Counted from the first letter of the stretch, positions 36,532-49,595 are shown. The stretch is 64,000 nucleotides of DNA from Priapulus caudatus (GCF_000485595.1 NW_014577153.1:141419-205418); one strand, 5' to 3'. Made by a program: numbers and translations. The notes: a model not told the origin generated them from the sequence alone.

Positions 36532-37080
36532 GGGGAAGGGGGCGATAATGTAATATATGTTTTACAAATGTTGCATGAATTAGTCAGCGGAGCTAGACTA
36601 GGGGTTGTTTTAGTAATAGTCTATCTAGACACACATGTTACATGGAATTGGTTAAGCGTGTTTTAGGTTGGGCAGATTAACGAGTCATTGTGAAATGGGG
36701 ATAGGACGCAGCTAGTTTGGTAGAAGGATACATGTGCGCCCCATATGTTGTAGTTGGAACAGAGACAAAGAGATTGGCAGTCGTGTGTGATTGGTTAGGA
36801 AGGGTGGAAGATGTGTGTGGTTGGTTAGGAAGAGTTTGGAGATGTGTGTGATTGGTGGGAAGTTTGCATATATATAGGGCTTTTGAAGAGAGTTGGGAGT
36901 TCTGGCATTCTCAAGATAGCGTGTACCGTTTACGACCTTGTATTAGTTGTAAACAATATATTCTTTTAGTTGAACACAAAATTTATACTTCGTCTTTGAT
37001 TATTTCTACTTTAAATTATTTATTCAAATCTTTTTGGTGTAACTGCAATGCTAAAATAGTATTATATTATCATATTAAAT
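36532..37080 (+). mobile_element. Possible LTR-retrotransposon 3' end: polypurine tract plus LTR
   Basis: GGGGAAGGGGGCGATAA (36532-36548) resembles a polypurine tract and is followed at once by TGTAATATATG, a typical LTR start. A TATATATAGGGC TATA-like box lies at 36869-36880. No pol coding region is adjacent and no second LTR is in the window, so the 3' limit is a guess. Confidence 0.4.
36785..36860. repeat. ~33-bp tandem repeat, about three units
   Basis: Units of the form GTGTGTGATTGGTTAGGAAG followed by a short variable part, within the LTR-like segment upstream of the TATA-like box. Confidence 0.6.
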
Positions 37081-37274
37081 AACCAATGTATGTGTTTAAA
37101 AATGCTTATTTTTATTGTCTGTATTACTTCTTCTGGTCAAAATAATTCCCGTGCCTATGCATCTTCTATCATACACAGGCCTGTGGCTAGTGGGGATGGG
37201 TTGCTGGTTCACATAGTCAATGGTGAGCTGCCTACAATCAACTGCCAAGAACACAAGCTGCACGTTGATTCACC

Positions 37275-37311
37275 CCCCCCCCCCAAGGCAAAGTCAAGTT
37301 AGCTCCGACAC
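37275..37311 (-). CDS. Candidate last WIPI exon (start), frame uncertain
   Basis: A TTGTTTCAG acceptor at 37320-37312 has the right phase to join the exon ending at 37456. It would add VGANLTLPW before a run of 12 G residues (37273-37284 on the opposite strand as C). The homopolymer makes the frame unreliable, and no conserved WIPI C-terminal PPMxxRTD-type tail is visible in any frame beyond it. Confidence 0.3.
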
Positions 37312-37455
37312 CTGAAACAAGAGACGTCAATGGGAGAACAGGATTGAAATTGCATAATTTCGCATCGTCGGAAAAGTATTGCTTTCGGGTTTAGCTCTAC
37401 ATTCGTGATGCAACAAAATGCATATGTACTCCAGTTTAATGCTTACAAGACTCAC

Positions 37456-40400
37456 CAGGTGGTGTTGGTGTGGGAGGATCGTGCTTTTTCACAGCTGTTG
37501 CATAGCTGGTACTGGGCGTGGCAATAGGACCTGATACCTGCCCCAGTGTTGTGTTGCCTGGGCTAGCTGGTAGAGTGTTCTGAGCTCCTTCTGCTTTGCC
37601 ATCGAGTCTGAGAGTAAAATGAGGTTTACAGAAAAAATTCCATATAGTTGCTCTATTAACTAATCAAATGAAACACTGTGTGACTGTAAAGCTGGATTTA
37701 CACTACCGACTTTGTGTTGGCAAATTGGCGAATTGGACCAACTTCCCAACTATACAACCGACAAGCGGTAGTGTAAACGCAAATGTTGCGCGACCAACGA
37801 TCGATAGCAACTAGTTTGGAGATTAGAACGTTCTATTTTCGCCAAGTCGGTAGTGTAAACCCAGCTTAACAGCAGAACCACGCTGACTATCAATTACGAA
37901 TTGTTTACTAATACAAAGTTAGTATCAAACACGTTATAAAATTAGGTATGAATTTCTTATTGTTCACATACATGATCATTTAGCCAGAGGCTGGCACAAC
38001 ATGAAAACTGCCTGTAGATTCCTTGCCTGCCTTGTTATTGCAAAGAAAACACTCAACACATAAGATCACTCCTGTTTACATTAAAGGGATACATCACTCT
38101 ATGATCTTTGGATATTTTCAGTAAAAATTGGTTAAAATTATGCTCAAAGTTTTATGGTTCAATATTCATTAGAAATATTTAATAAAATAAAAATCGTTCG
38201 GTTAAATATAGCTGTTAGGTATAAATATAAAGTTCTGTCTTTGCTGTCTTATACGCAAAGTTTCTTTATTGCTATAACACGCTCTCGGAAAAGGTAGAAA
38301 ACTGTAATACAAACGAGATACATGCACTATAATGCACATGTTCAAAATATATCCTGATTCCTTGTCTATCGTCACAAACAATTTTCTACCCTATTAGTAT
38401 TACCGTTATATAATTGTTCAATTGCGAATAAAATCTTGATTCATATTGAAGTTCTCATTGATTCATGATTACACACTTGTGCTATTGGTATTCTGGCTTA
38501 TATGTATCTGATCGAGGTTCACGCTATGTAAATTTTAGGTAAACATATCGCAATAAGACGAATCCTACACTCACTGCATACACAAATATACACCGTTACA
38601 CGCATATTCTAACAAGCCTACGAAGTCTACAAAGTCTATAAAGCCACGACTTATGATGATGTTAAACAATTCTACGATTAACTATAAAACGGTATAAAAC
38701 AACTCACTCTATGGGGGGACCTAGTTCTTCTTAATTCTTGCCTAGAAGACGAGCGCCAGAGCGCAAACCTCAACACTGTTCTCTCTTTGTGAACAGAATC
38801 CGCGCCAAAAACAATGCGCACCATCTAGTGGCAGCTAATGCAAATTAAAACTTATGATCAATTCTCATCGTCTATGGTGTAACATTACAATTACACTTTT
38901 GTGATTTGCCCTTGGTCTGTAACGTGTGAAATAAATTGGCAAATGTGCAACTTTTTCAGGGTGGCAGCCTCATGTCAGGGTGGCAGCGCAGGGTGGCAGC
39001 GCAGTGTCATGTCAGCGGTCAAAATAAAAGATTTTGAAATTCACTGTTGTTTTATGACAAACGTTAATGCGTGATTATAGAAATTTGTAGGTATATGCTA
39101 TTATTTATGCATTTACTCTCATAATATACTCTAAAATTCTAGGGGAAAGTATCCCTTTAACAATGAGCACAAGAAGGTTAACACACCTGTGCTGTTTGAG
39201 CATTGTACACTCTCCTCCTTCTGTCGGGTCAATGTTGTATATATACAAATATCCATCAAAGGACGCTATCAGCAGTCGTGGCACTTTCTGTATACTAGAA
39301 TGTAAAATAAAAAATTGAAACATAATTTCACCCTGAAAGGAATAAAATTGTTTGTACACGTTACGTGTACGTTGCGTAATTTTGAGTAAAATACATTTAC
39401 ATGATTTAACATTTTTTTAAGAGGCCACAACTCCTGACCATAGTGTTTTGGTGACACGATAAAAAGACGCGAATTGAAGTCAATATTGATAGGAAACCCG
39501 AGTCCAGGAGGACGCGGCGACGACGGGCAAATGCACTCGGACAAGCACTGGTGAGTGTTCGTCATCGTGCCGTGGATTGCTTGAGTTTATCGACAGCTAC
39601 CCAACACAGGTTGCTGCTAAAACACTCACACTGCGAGCGCACAGATGTTTTTCACGCCGGTGAAGTTAAGTCTGACGGTGGCAAAGTCCCGCCCCTGCTG
39701 GAACATCTCGCTGACCTGCGACGGCAGGTAGGCGGCGGGGGCAGCCAGTGCTTTACTGAAGTACCCCATCCAGCCCTGCGGTTCCTCGGCTGGTCTGCAG
39801 AGATACGTCACACGCTCACACAGAGATCAAGCGTCTGTGCGAACAGAGGTCATACAGGAGATAGCTCTTTAGTTGGGATGGTTCACGTGGATCACGCGAA
39901 ACGTCACAACTGTCGCCACATCACAACAAACCAAGCATGAAACACGTTCCATATGAGATGGCTGTGGTCAGGAACTGCATTTCTTACATAGAAATGCTCA
40001 CATGTGGCAATGAAAAGTGATGTGTAATACTGCACAATATAGGATTGCGCCACAGGGCACGAGTCATGCTGGTCATCAATCCAAACCAGTCACAACAGCT
40101 TTAGACTGGAGGAACCGGGTGACCAACGCATACGGCCAGCGAGCCTGTGAGTGGTCAGTGTCCAGGGCTACGTCACCGATCAATAAGATGCCGCGCCCGA
40201 CATATATAAGCGGAGGGAGGAGATGTAGGGAAGACGGAGAAGAGGCACTTACGTGCAGGGTGACCCCCAAAAAATGCAACCCAAACAAGTGTTAATAACT
40301 TTTTTGATATTGATGTTAACCCTTTCATTTTTCAGATTTAACGAGGTGAATAGTTGCCAATCAGATTAGAATCAAGAGTTTTTCAAGATGCCTTGGACTC

Positions 40401-43400
40401 TTCGACAGAAATCATGGTCCGTGGAAACGTACTTTTCGACCAAATCGTTCAAAACTGTACAAGCACGTTTCAAGAGGAAATTCAATTGCCGCACCTATCC
40501 AAACAAAGGACTCATTCTAAGATGGGTACAGAAGTTCAGGGTGCATGGGACTGTCAAGAACCTCAATGCCAAAGGGAATAGCTGGCCCACACACTCAGGG
40601 AGACAAAGACAGTGCAAGGACAGAGGAGAACATGACCTCAGTCAGGACCTCGGTTGGCCTCAGTCCAAAGAAGTCGTTACGTTGGCGCAGCCAACAATTG
40701 GGCATTCCGAGGGAGTCTCTGAGGAGAATTTTGATTTAGGATCTGCATTCGTACCCATACAGGATAGAAATTAAGCATAAGCTGACCCAGATAATTCTCC
40801 TCAGAGACTCCCTCGGAATGCCCAATTGTTGGCTGCGCCAACGTAACGACTTCTTGACTGCGGCCACCGAGGTCCTGACTGAGGTGATGTTCTCCTCTGT
40901 CCTTTGCACTTCCTTTGTCTCCCTGAGAGTGTGGAGAGTATTCCCTTTGGCATTGAGGTTCTTGACAGTCCCATGCACCCTGAACTTCTGTACCCATCTT
41001 AGAATGAGTCCTTTGTTTGGATAGGTGCGGCAATTAAATTCCCTCTTGAAACGTGTTTTGCATTTTTTTTGGGTCACCCTGTATATGTCGTAACATATTA
41101 TATATATTAGAATAAAGCCGTCTATATTATACACGACGCCTTCGACCATCACTGTCTACGATCATTGACCGACGTTTAACATGTGACATCCAAAAACCTT
41201 CCCTACACCTATGCACCTCTCTCAAAGTCATGCTAGCAAACTGTCAATATGATTGCTGTTATATACTGTCTATACTTGGTGGTCTACGAGTTTAACCACG
41301 TTGGGGTAGGTGGCACCATGGCAGAGCCAGTAAGGAGGCAAATGCTAACGACTACTACTAAGAATAAAGATTAAGAAGCACTGTTACGTACCCCCGTAGT
41401 GTAGCAATGTATATAATTACTATATGTAGTGTTGTGAAAGCACAGTTCCATATTGCGACATATAGACATAGATTGCAAGGGAAAGAAAAAAAATAACAAA
41501 GAACGAAAGTGAGAGTGACCTCTAGTTCCGTGTCACGTATGCATGATGTTAAGACATATGCAAGCACGCACACGCACGCGCACGCACGCACGCACGTGTA
41601 TGTGCATATGCACGCACACACGCACGTGTATGTGCACATGCACGCACGCACGCACGCACGCGTACGTGCACACGAACGCACACCCGCACGTGTACGTGCA
41701 CACGCACGCGCGCACGTGTACGTGCACACTCACGCACGCACGCACGTGTACGTGCACACGCGAAGACTGTAGCATTACAACGATACAGATGCATGCGTAT
41801 GTGTACATCCACACGCACGCACGCCCGCACGTGTACGTGCACACGCACGCACGCACGCACACACGCACGTGTACGCGCACACGCACGCACGCACGTGTCC
41901 GTGCCCACGCGCGCACGCACATGTACGTGCACACGCACGCACGCACGCACGCACGCACGCGTACTTGCACACGCACGCGTACGTCCACACGCACGCACGC
42001 ACGCACGCACGTGTACTTGCACACGCACGCACGTGTACGTGCAATCCCACGCACGCACGCGCACGCACGCACGCACGTGTACTTGCACACGCACGCACGT
42101 GTACGTGGCTACGTGCACACGCACACACGTGTACGTGCACACGCACGCACACACGCACGCACGCACACACGAACGCACATGTACCTGCACACGCGCGCAC
42201 GCGTACGTGCACACGAACGCCCGCTCGCACGTGTACCTACACACGCACACACGCACGTACGCACGCCCGTGTACGTGCACACGCGACGACTGTAGCATTA
42301 CAACGACACAAATGCATGCGTATGTGTAATGTGCGGTCGAAATACGAAATGTTTTTCACAAATGACCTAACCCGGACGAATTCGTGGCAAAGTTGGCGCA
42401 TGCGCAGACTGTAAGTACCAACTGGCTTATTAGATGGTTTGGGAATTATATGCATTTCCGCACGTACTTACTGCGTTCTAGGCACCAATAATCTGCCATA
42501 GGACAACGTATTTTTGTACAAATAAAATCATTAAAAAAAGTTACATCAGTTTAATTAATGCTAGTACTAGTACTAGTGTGGGCTGGGAGTATACCGATAC
42601 TCTGAGAGAATGGCATGAAAGAATAATGCAATTTTCCCCCATTCTATGTGAAAAATCTTAATACCTGAAAAGAAAGACTGCTTTAAGACGAAAATTACTG
42701 CTTTCAAACTACCGTCATGTGTGCACACTTGACTGTATCACAAGAACGCTAAGAACACACAAGATGCAGGACATACTAGGCTGTTAATCACCGATATATC
42801 TTAGGAACCCAATAACATATAAATCTACAATCTACACTCTAGGACTCCAGCTGCAAAATATTTGCATGCAAACTTGACTTCACGTGTGCAGCCCACGGGA
42901 ACTAAACGGTTCATGAATTGATCATCACCCATGACTGACGATGACGATATATGTGAAAACATAGTACACATCACGTGCTGTAACACTGTTTCTGACTCAC
43001 TTCTCCTTGGGTCCCTCTAGTCGGAATATGTGCACAGTTTCTGTGTTACTTGACACTCCGAGAAACATGGAGTCAGAGCTGAATGCGAGTGAGCTAATGG
43101 CAGCACACCTGCAATCAGAACATGTTACAAATACTCCTATAACATCTCTCATAACATTGGCATTCATCAGAGTTATTTCGTCAAAAATATTCGATATATG
43201 ATTTATTTGAATATCACAAACACAACCCAGGTGAATAATTATTTACTGAACCACCGCCAAAAATAGAATAGGTGTGTTCGTTCGTGGAAACATTCTTCGA
43301 AATCGAAAGCAAAGCTTTACGCTAATCTAGTCACTAGTGTGAGACATGACAGATTTAATTATATAACATTACCACAAACAATTTATATACAACGAACAGA

Positions 43401-46400
43401 AAAGATTGCTATACCAGCTGTTACAACAATAACACCACTTCCAAATATTTGAAAAGCACCGCTGGGATGCCAGAAAAAGGTTTCGTAAGTTAGCATGAGT
43501 AACACTGTTTCTGATAACTGGTTATTATGTAGGAACATGCTCAATATAGTTTCAAGTTAAATTAGTTGTATATGTAGACATTCCACATTATTGACTAGAA
43601 TAATGCATTTAGAATATGCAGTTTAGCATTTTTAATAAAAATTGTAGCATTTTACTTGCTAGAAATAAATGCTATGGTCAATTTAGAGTTGTATATATTA
43701 CAATTCAATGTTGTCCTAATGCCGCAGCAGATACCAACAGTTAAAGGGATCCTTTACTCTAGGTTCTAGGATTATTTTCAGTTAATTTATGTTAAAATTA
43801 CGCTACATAAAAAGTTTCATGGTTCAATCACCATTAGAAATTTTTTATTTTTTATTTTAAAACTAACGACTACAGTTTGATACGACTACAACGACGGTGG
43901 CGCCACTCAAAGCGCACGATCTGAAAAGTTGTGCAAAACGACTTTTCAGCCAAGGGCTACAGACAGAGGGTGTTTCTTATTTATTAATTTAAAAGCAAAA
44001 TGATTGTAATATCTTATGAACGACATATAGTTTCAGTTATATTATGGATAAATTTGTCCTAAAATGAACATCGTTCCGTTAAATAGCATTTAGGTATAAA
44101 TATAATTGCACCTTTGTGATTAACCCTCGGTCTGTAACGTGCAAAATATATTGGTAAAATGCACAACTTTTTCAGGATGACAGCACGGTCGCGGGTGTCA
44201 ATGGCGCCGTTCAAATTTCGTAGCGTTGATGTATAATTAATTATAACAATTAAATTAGGTATCTGGTAACAAGTACGTGTGGGTATAGAGGATTTGTTAT
44301 ACAGTAAGTACAGTTGTATGCAGTAAAATCCTAGTCTAGCATCCCTTTAAATGTTGGTTTACCATGATAGATGTTTTTAAAATTAATGAAAGTATTTGCA
44401 AGATTAAAATGGTGATTTAAATAGCATTCTAAATGAAAAGGTGATAGAAGAACTATCCGACACCATTTGCAATCATGAAAGTAGATCCATTAAGACATCA
44501 GCGTAGGCAACACCTAGGTCCTTTTCAAAAAATTATTAAATGGCAACATTGCTGCAACAGCTGGTATATATCTGTCTTTCAAGCTCATTGTATAGCCATG
44601 TTCACGGCATCATGTATGGTTTGCAAAAACGGCAGAAAAGAGTGGTGCAGAAAGAATGGAGCAATGATTGGCAGCCAACATAAGAAGATGAGCAAAAAGG
44701 ACGAATGGGCGGAGCAATACCGAGTCATATTGTGCTAGCAGAGGGGCGGAAGGGAAGAGTGAGGTCACTGCCAGGCCAAGGAGAGAGCAAAACGGGTAGG
44801 TAAACGAGTGGCATCCATGTCTTACCTCTTAACTCCTCTCCGAAACTCGAACAGCTTTTGACCATCTGGCACGGAGAAAACTCTTATTACTGTGCCCTAC
44901 AGAATGCAATAGAAAAATAAAATATGTGAAATTCTGTAAACCAGAGTTAGAATTTAACTTTTGAAACAACTTGCATTTCTTTGCGTGTATGTTAAAAGTC
45001 TACTTGCAAAATCAGAAACATACTCTCGATTTTGAAATTTGACTAGTTTTATGATAATATGTTGCCTTCATGTTATTGTTAAAACTTAAATATAACTTTA
45101 TTTAAAGTAACACTGTAACTGCTATCAACTTTACAAAGCACAAATTTAATGCTGCCTGCCTTTCATTTTGAAATAAACACTATTGAGACAGTCTAACTAG
45201 TATGAGTCTTCAAGTAATAATGACTCATCCTCTCATATTTCAGCCAGCCAAACTTTAGATTTTTTTTCAAACAGCATTTTTCATGTGAGTCTACTAAGGT
45301 GGCTTGAAAGTTAGGCAACGTAAATGAGTCAGGATGACGCAGGAAATTTCATAAAGATCTGCGCACCAACACTCATCAACCAAGTCGGCTGTCTGGGTGC
45401 AGTTTTGGGAGTGAAACAGCTGAATCTAATGACATTCAAAATGTTGACTTGGCAACATTGGAACTGGAAGTTATCACTGCAAGTTGGAATATAAATCATG
45501 GTGTGAGCACCATTGGGTCATTTATTTTTACTAACAATTACTAGTGAAGTTGCAGAACAGTGGCTTTTTATGTGGCACTTTTTGTGTGGAGCTGCATGGT
45601 CAACAAATCTCATTTCAACCTCTACTGTAGTGACCCTAGGGGAGGTCACTAGTGAGTATGCGCACAATGGTGCATTTTTAGATTAAATCTGGGATCATTT
45701 CTCGCTCCTTTACGAGGACGGAGTTGCTGTCTTTGATAATATTTTGCTTAGGAAAGTCTCCTCATATGACACCAGGTGTGGTCAATAATGCTATGCACTT
45801 GCAGCATTTAGCCTAAATGGCAGCAATTATGAGCACAGAGTCAATGCCTGGCAAGGTGGGAGGTGAGATTACGCATTCAGCATTCTGCATGCACACATTA
45901 CACAGTGAGCACTTAAAAGTAGTCTAAAAGTGTCATTTAAAAATAAGTCGTTATGAAGTTATTTTAAAAACGTACAACACTTTTAGCTCAATGTGATATT
46001 AGGTCGATCAGTAGGGGATGACCAAATTTATGTGATTGTTTCACCGACAAACTGGGTGAAATTAGATACTGCCAAAATCTTCCACCTTTGTTTTTCAGCA
46101 GTTGATATCAAACGAGTCCTTATTTGTTAAAAATTAAAGGATCTTACCTTGTCTGACGCAGATGCCACCTTGGTACCCTGTGCGTTAAATGAGATGGCCG
46201 CAAGTGGGTTGTCGTGTGCTGGAACCATTGTCACTGCCCTCTGCAATGAGACAATGTCATCCCTTGCACTACACTGCAACACTGTACAGCATTGTGTTCT
46301 AACATTTTAACTGTGTCATAGATACTTTCCAATCATTTAGTGACACAAACCACTCGCCACATACCACAGTTACAGCAAACACATCAGTAAATTGCAACAC

Positions 46401-49400
46401 AGCTACGAGAGGTATTATGCCCACGTGCACAGACTGCTATTCATGACATAAGATACCCTGATAGTTAAAGTGGATAACCTTACAGCTAGATACATACTGT
46501 GAGCTCGCCTATGTTGCAAAAATTCACTACAACTTATTTGTGTTGCTACTTTCAAAACATTTCTTCATAAAATCTAAACGAAAGTTACGAAAGTAGCACC
46601 ACAGGATGTTTACAGTGTTGACACATCCGGTACACAGCCGACTGAACGTTATGCTGCATTAACAGTTCTTTTCTGTGATAACACGTGTTATACTTTATTG
46701 TTCGATGTTTACTCGGTACGAAATTGTGAAATTTGTTTAAATCACATGTTTATCTACATTACATATTATGCAATCAGGAAACAAATACAGTGTTTTCGTT
46801 CCAGGAACTATTTTCTCTGGCGTAGGGCTACTATTTAGCGTCCTCTGACACTTCACTCAACATAATTTATTTGTATTTTCGCCCAAATCGCGTCCGACGG
46901 GGTAATTCAAAATAGTCATCTTCAGAGCACATTTCTGGCTCAATGAGAACATTTCGTGATGTTTGCACACTGCAAGTATGCTCACAGTAGGTGTATATAG
47001 GCTTTTTGTTGCGAGGTTTATCCACTTTAAGAATTTTTACTAAGCCATATAAACTTGGTCACCCAAACAATATCTACATATCACCAAGTCCTTATATTAA
47101 ACAAGAGCCGCAGAGCGTCTGGGCTCATCTGAGGTCTGTTGCTACGGTTATAAACGTAACATTTAAGTCGTGCGTAGTAACACCATAGTTAGGCGCAGAT
47201 ATGCAGATACGCAGTTGCGTACACATCATTTCAGCAACCTTCTGCATTCTGTATACCTCCCAAATCCCATTGGTTGATACAAATCGCGTGCCTGAAACTC
47301 CTGTTTTATGGTGCATTGTGACCCTAACCTTAACCCTAACCCTATTAAAAATAAAAATTAATTTAATTGTTGTAAAAATTATTTGTTGTTATTAAATTGT
47401 TGTAAATAAATCATGTAAATATTTGCGTTAATTGGAAAAAAATAGTTAAATGGATAAAGATAGAAAAATACAGAAAACAGGTAAATAATAAAAAATTTGA
47501 TGGGATTCGATCCAAGGACCTTTGAGCCGTAATCCTGTGCTGTTGGGCTATCCAGACATATTGGCTTTCTAGATTATGGATGTGCCATGAATATGAGAAC
47601 ACTGTGACATCATTGAGGCAGTTCAGGAATCCATGTTTAACCCTCCTCTTGAGGGTCAAAAGGTTATCAGACACTTACTCTTCGCACGTCAGTGGAAAGC
47701 ACATTTCATGGTCCTTTCAATAAAGTGATAAAAATGGTAGGTCAGCGCTGAAACAAAAAAGTTTTTCACTCTGTCCATTAGGCCATGTCCTCAGAAAATG
47801 TCTGATATCTGACCTTTCCCCCACTGCCCTTTGACCTGCGACCTCCAATTTCGCACTGGTGATAGGTTTCCTGCCCATCACACTATACACCGAATTACGA
47901 GCATAGGTCGAGCCGTTAAGATTTGTGCCATAATTGCGTATTTCCTCCTATACTTTAAGTTAAGGGGGAAATATTCCCCCTCCGTTTACACATCTTGACC
48001 TTTGACCCTTGACCCCCAAATTTGTCATCCCGAGTCCTTTTCACAATCCCCCCTGACGTCCCAAATATCGTGACCGTACGTCGAGCGGTTAAGATTTGTG
48101 CCCAACTGTTGACGCACGCACGCACGCACGCACGGACAATCATGCGATTCTACAAGCTGCATCTGACTACGTCCGATGAGCTAAAAATCTGGTGACTTTG
48201 ATGAAAACCCCACATTCTGCACATTTCATCACGTTCAGGCTTCTTGCTTCTACGTACATACAATAAAAGGTCATAAACTAAATACATAAACCGTCGTTGT
48301 CCACATACCAGATTTAACGCATCAAATATTTGCACTTCGCCAATGGTGCTGCTACCAGGATACGCCAAGTAACTGTTGTCACTGTTAATCGACAGTGCAC
48401 AGAGGCCTGAAAATGCATCCAGACACTGAATTACGACAAACTGTCACAACAACATATGAAAGCGAAGCAGCTGGGACATGTGGGCTTTGGCATGGATGAG
48501 AGTGTGGGTGGAGGAATTACGATTGGCATAGCGTACGGTGGTATTATATTAAGATGTTTACTGGGTAAGGTGTGATAGGATCTGACACAACAAGCATTTG
48601 CTAGTATGTTTACATTGTTAATTACATCATAGTTCCAAAATATGTATTTGCTAGTGTGGGGGATGACAGAACTTGACTCATTGACACAATTAAAATTGTA
48701 CATGGGCATTGGCTTGCACCCAGATAACCATGGGATGGATTTTGCCACTGTCCTTAGCCTACTTGCACTCAGCACGTTTTTTGTACAATACACGCGTAAT
48801 TTAATCTACCTTGCAATTGCATATAGCAGTGTACCGCAAAACCACAAACAAATATGATTGACAACAGGTTGTAAAACATAGACAGGAAAATTCCTAGTGA
48901 ATACTGAACCGTAAAATTCTGCACTCAGCATAATTAAAAATACGATCGAAAATGTGTCTCATACCTACACCGACGTGGTGCGATTTTAATGCTTGTTTGT
49001 GTGGCGCACAGACTACGACCTGTGACCACGAATTGCAACCTACCGCTTGGGTTTGGCGGAGTGTCGCGTATCGTGTGCAGCACCTTCATGTCACGTATAT
49101 TGTGAATGTAGAGACTCTCCTCCAGACAAACGACGAGCCGCTGAGAAAAAAACACCGCAGCGATCGACGTTAAAAGTGACACACAAGTTGCAAATATAAC
49201 ATGCAAGGGTCCTGGTTATAGCAGAGTAACACGATGGAGAGGGGGCCCTGGTTATGTGAGGGAGCTCACAGAGTAATGTGAAGAGTAGGGGACCCTGGTT
49301 ACGTGGGGGCAATGTGAAGGGTAGGGGACCCGGTTATGTGGGGCAGCTAGTAAAGAAAACTTGAAGGGTAGTGGGTGCTAGTTATGTGAGGCAACTGGCA

Positions 49401-49595
49401 GAGTAACAATTAAATGAATGGCAGGACCACTTAGGCAAAGTGAATTAAAGGATCTTGGGTCAGTCGAAGCTGCCACCATCATCTGCTCATAGAACCAGCC
49501 ACGCTACTACTTACCGCTCTGTTCAGCCTCACAGCCAATATGGTGTTCGAATAACTGTAATTGCATATCTCTGTTCCCTTCTTGAAGTGGCACAC
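37456..49595 (-). CDS. WIPI2: WIPI2/Atg18-type PROPPIN (WD40, PI3P-binding), nine exons recovered, N-terminus missing
   Basis: Exons in transcript order: 49595-49515, 49140-49044, 48406-48309, 46240-46148, 44896-44826, 43108-43001, 39794-39630, 39294-39187, 37607-37456. All junctions are GT-AG and phases join exactly, giving 324 codons. Diagnostic strings: [94 protein letters not shown] and KQHRLDG. The FRRG motif (44845-44834, residues 141-144 of the fragment) is the PI3P-binding signature. WIPI2 acts at the phagophore, recruiting the ATG16L1 complex. KQHRLDG and the EKPAEEP linker favour WIPI2 over WIPI1. About 80 N-terminal residues (first WD blade) were not found upstream; they may lie in the 10-N gap or outside the window. 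Introns carry several MITEs. Confidence 0.9.
37689..37867. mobile_element. 179-bp MITE in a WIPI intron
   Basis: AAGCTGGATTTACACTACCG at 37689 is matched in reverse at 37867, with 23 of 24 terminal bases complementary. TAGTGTAAAC also occurs internally. No coding capacity. Confidence 0.7.
38081..39160. mobile_element. 1.08-kb non-autonomous TTAA-target element
   Basis: Ends TTAAAGGGATAC and GTATCCCTTTAA. TTAA target duplications with short TIRs are known for piggyBac and Kolobok elements. It is related to 43741-44350 (shared GTTAAATATAGC/TTAGGTATAAATATA and CAACTTTTTCAGG blocks). It contains a GGGTGGCAGC short tandem at 38958-39003. It ends 26 bp downstream of the donor of WIPI exon 39294-39187. 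Confidence 0.65.
40256..41081. mobile_element. Palindromic mariner-type relic (two inverted 5' halves)
   Basis: Terminal CAGGGTGACCC at 40256 and its reverse ending at 41081. 40466-40770 is repeated in inverted orientation at 40780-41060, so two copies of the transposase 5' end face each other. The plus-strand frame (40388-40774) starts [16 protein letters not shown] and includes [34 protein letters not shown] and GIPRESL in shifted frames. That is the helix-turn-helix N-terminus of a mariner-related transposase (DUF4817-like). The catalytic DDE half is absent from both arms, so the element is dead. Confidence 0.75.
41555..42290. repeat. Long (CGCA)n/GTGTACGTGCACACG array in a WIPI intron
   Basis: ACGCACGC units mixed with GTGTACGTGCACACG blocks. 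The non-repeat spacer GACTGTAGCATTACAACGA occurs at 41764 and 42287, so a ~520-bp segment is itself duplicated. Overlapping His-Ala-Arg-Thr frames are compositional. Confidence 0.9.
43741..44350. mobile_element. 610-bp non-autonomous TTAA-target element, same family
   Basis: TTAAAGGGAT at 43741 and ATCCCTTTAA ending at 44350. It shares subterminal ACTCTA, TATTTTCAGT and TTATGGTTCAAT-like blocks with the 38081 copy. It lies in the next-but-one WIPI intron. Confidence 0.65.
47317..47344. repeat. Short interstitial telomere-like repeat
   Basis: ACCCTAACCTTAACCCTAAC, about four CCCTAA units, in a WIPI intron and followed by AT-rich DNA. No inverted flanks found. Confidence 0.7.
47490..47560 (-). 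repeat. tRNA-like (Pol III promoter) SINE or tRNA relic
   Basis: On the minus strand, TAGCCCAACAG (47550-47540) resembles an A box and GGATCGAATCC (47513-47503) a B box, at normal tRNA spacing. A six-T run at 47495-47490 could be a Pol III terminator. The arms do not form a good cloverleaf, so this is not a functional tRNA. Confidence 0.4.
47930..48140. repeat. Dispersed repeat with duplicated GGTTAAGATTTGTGCC and (ACGC)n
   Basis: TAAGATTTGTGCC occurs at about 47918 and 48090 within similar contexts, ending in ACGCACGCACGGACAATCATG. Intronic; no coding. Confidence 0.4.

Noticed and set aside
41358-42414. Large overlapping His-Ala-Arg-Thr and Val-Arg-Ala-Cys frames
   Set aside because: Caused by the ACGC/GTGTACGTGCAC array inside a WIPI intron.
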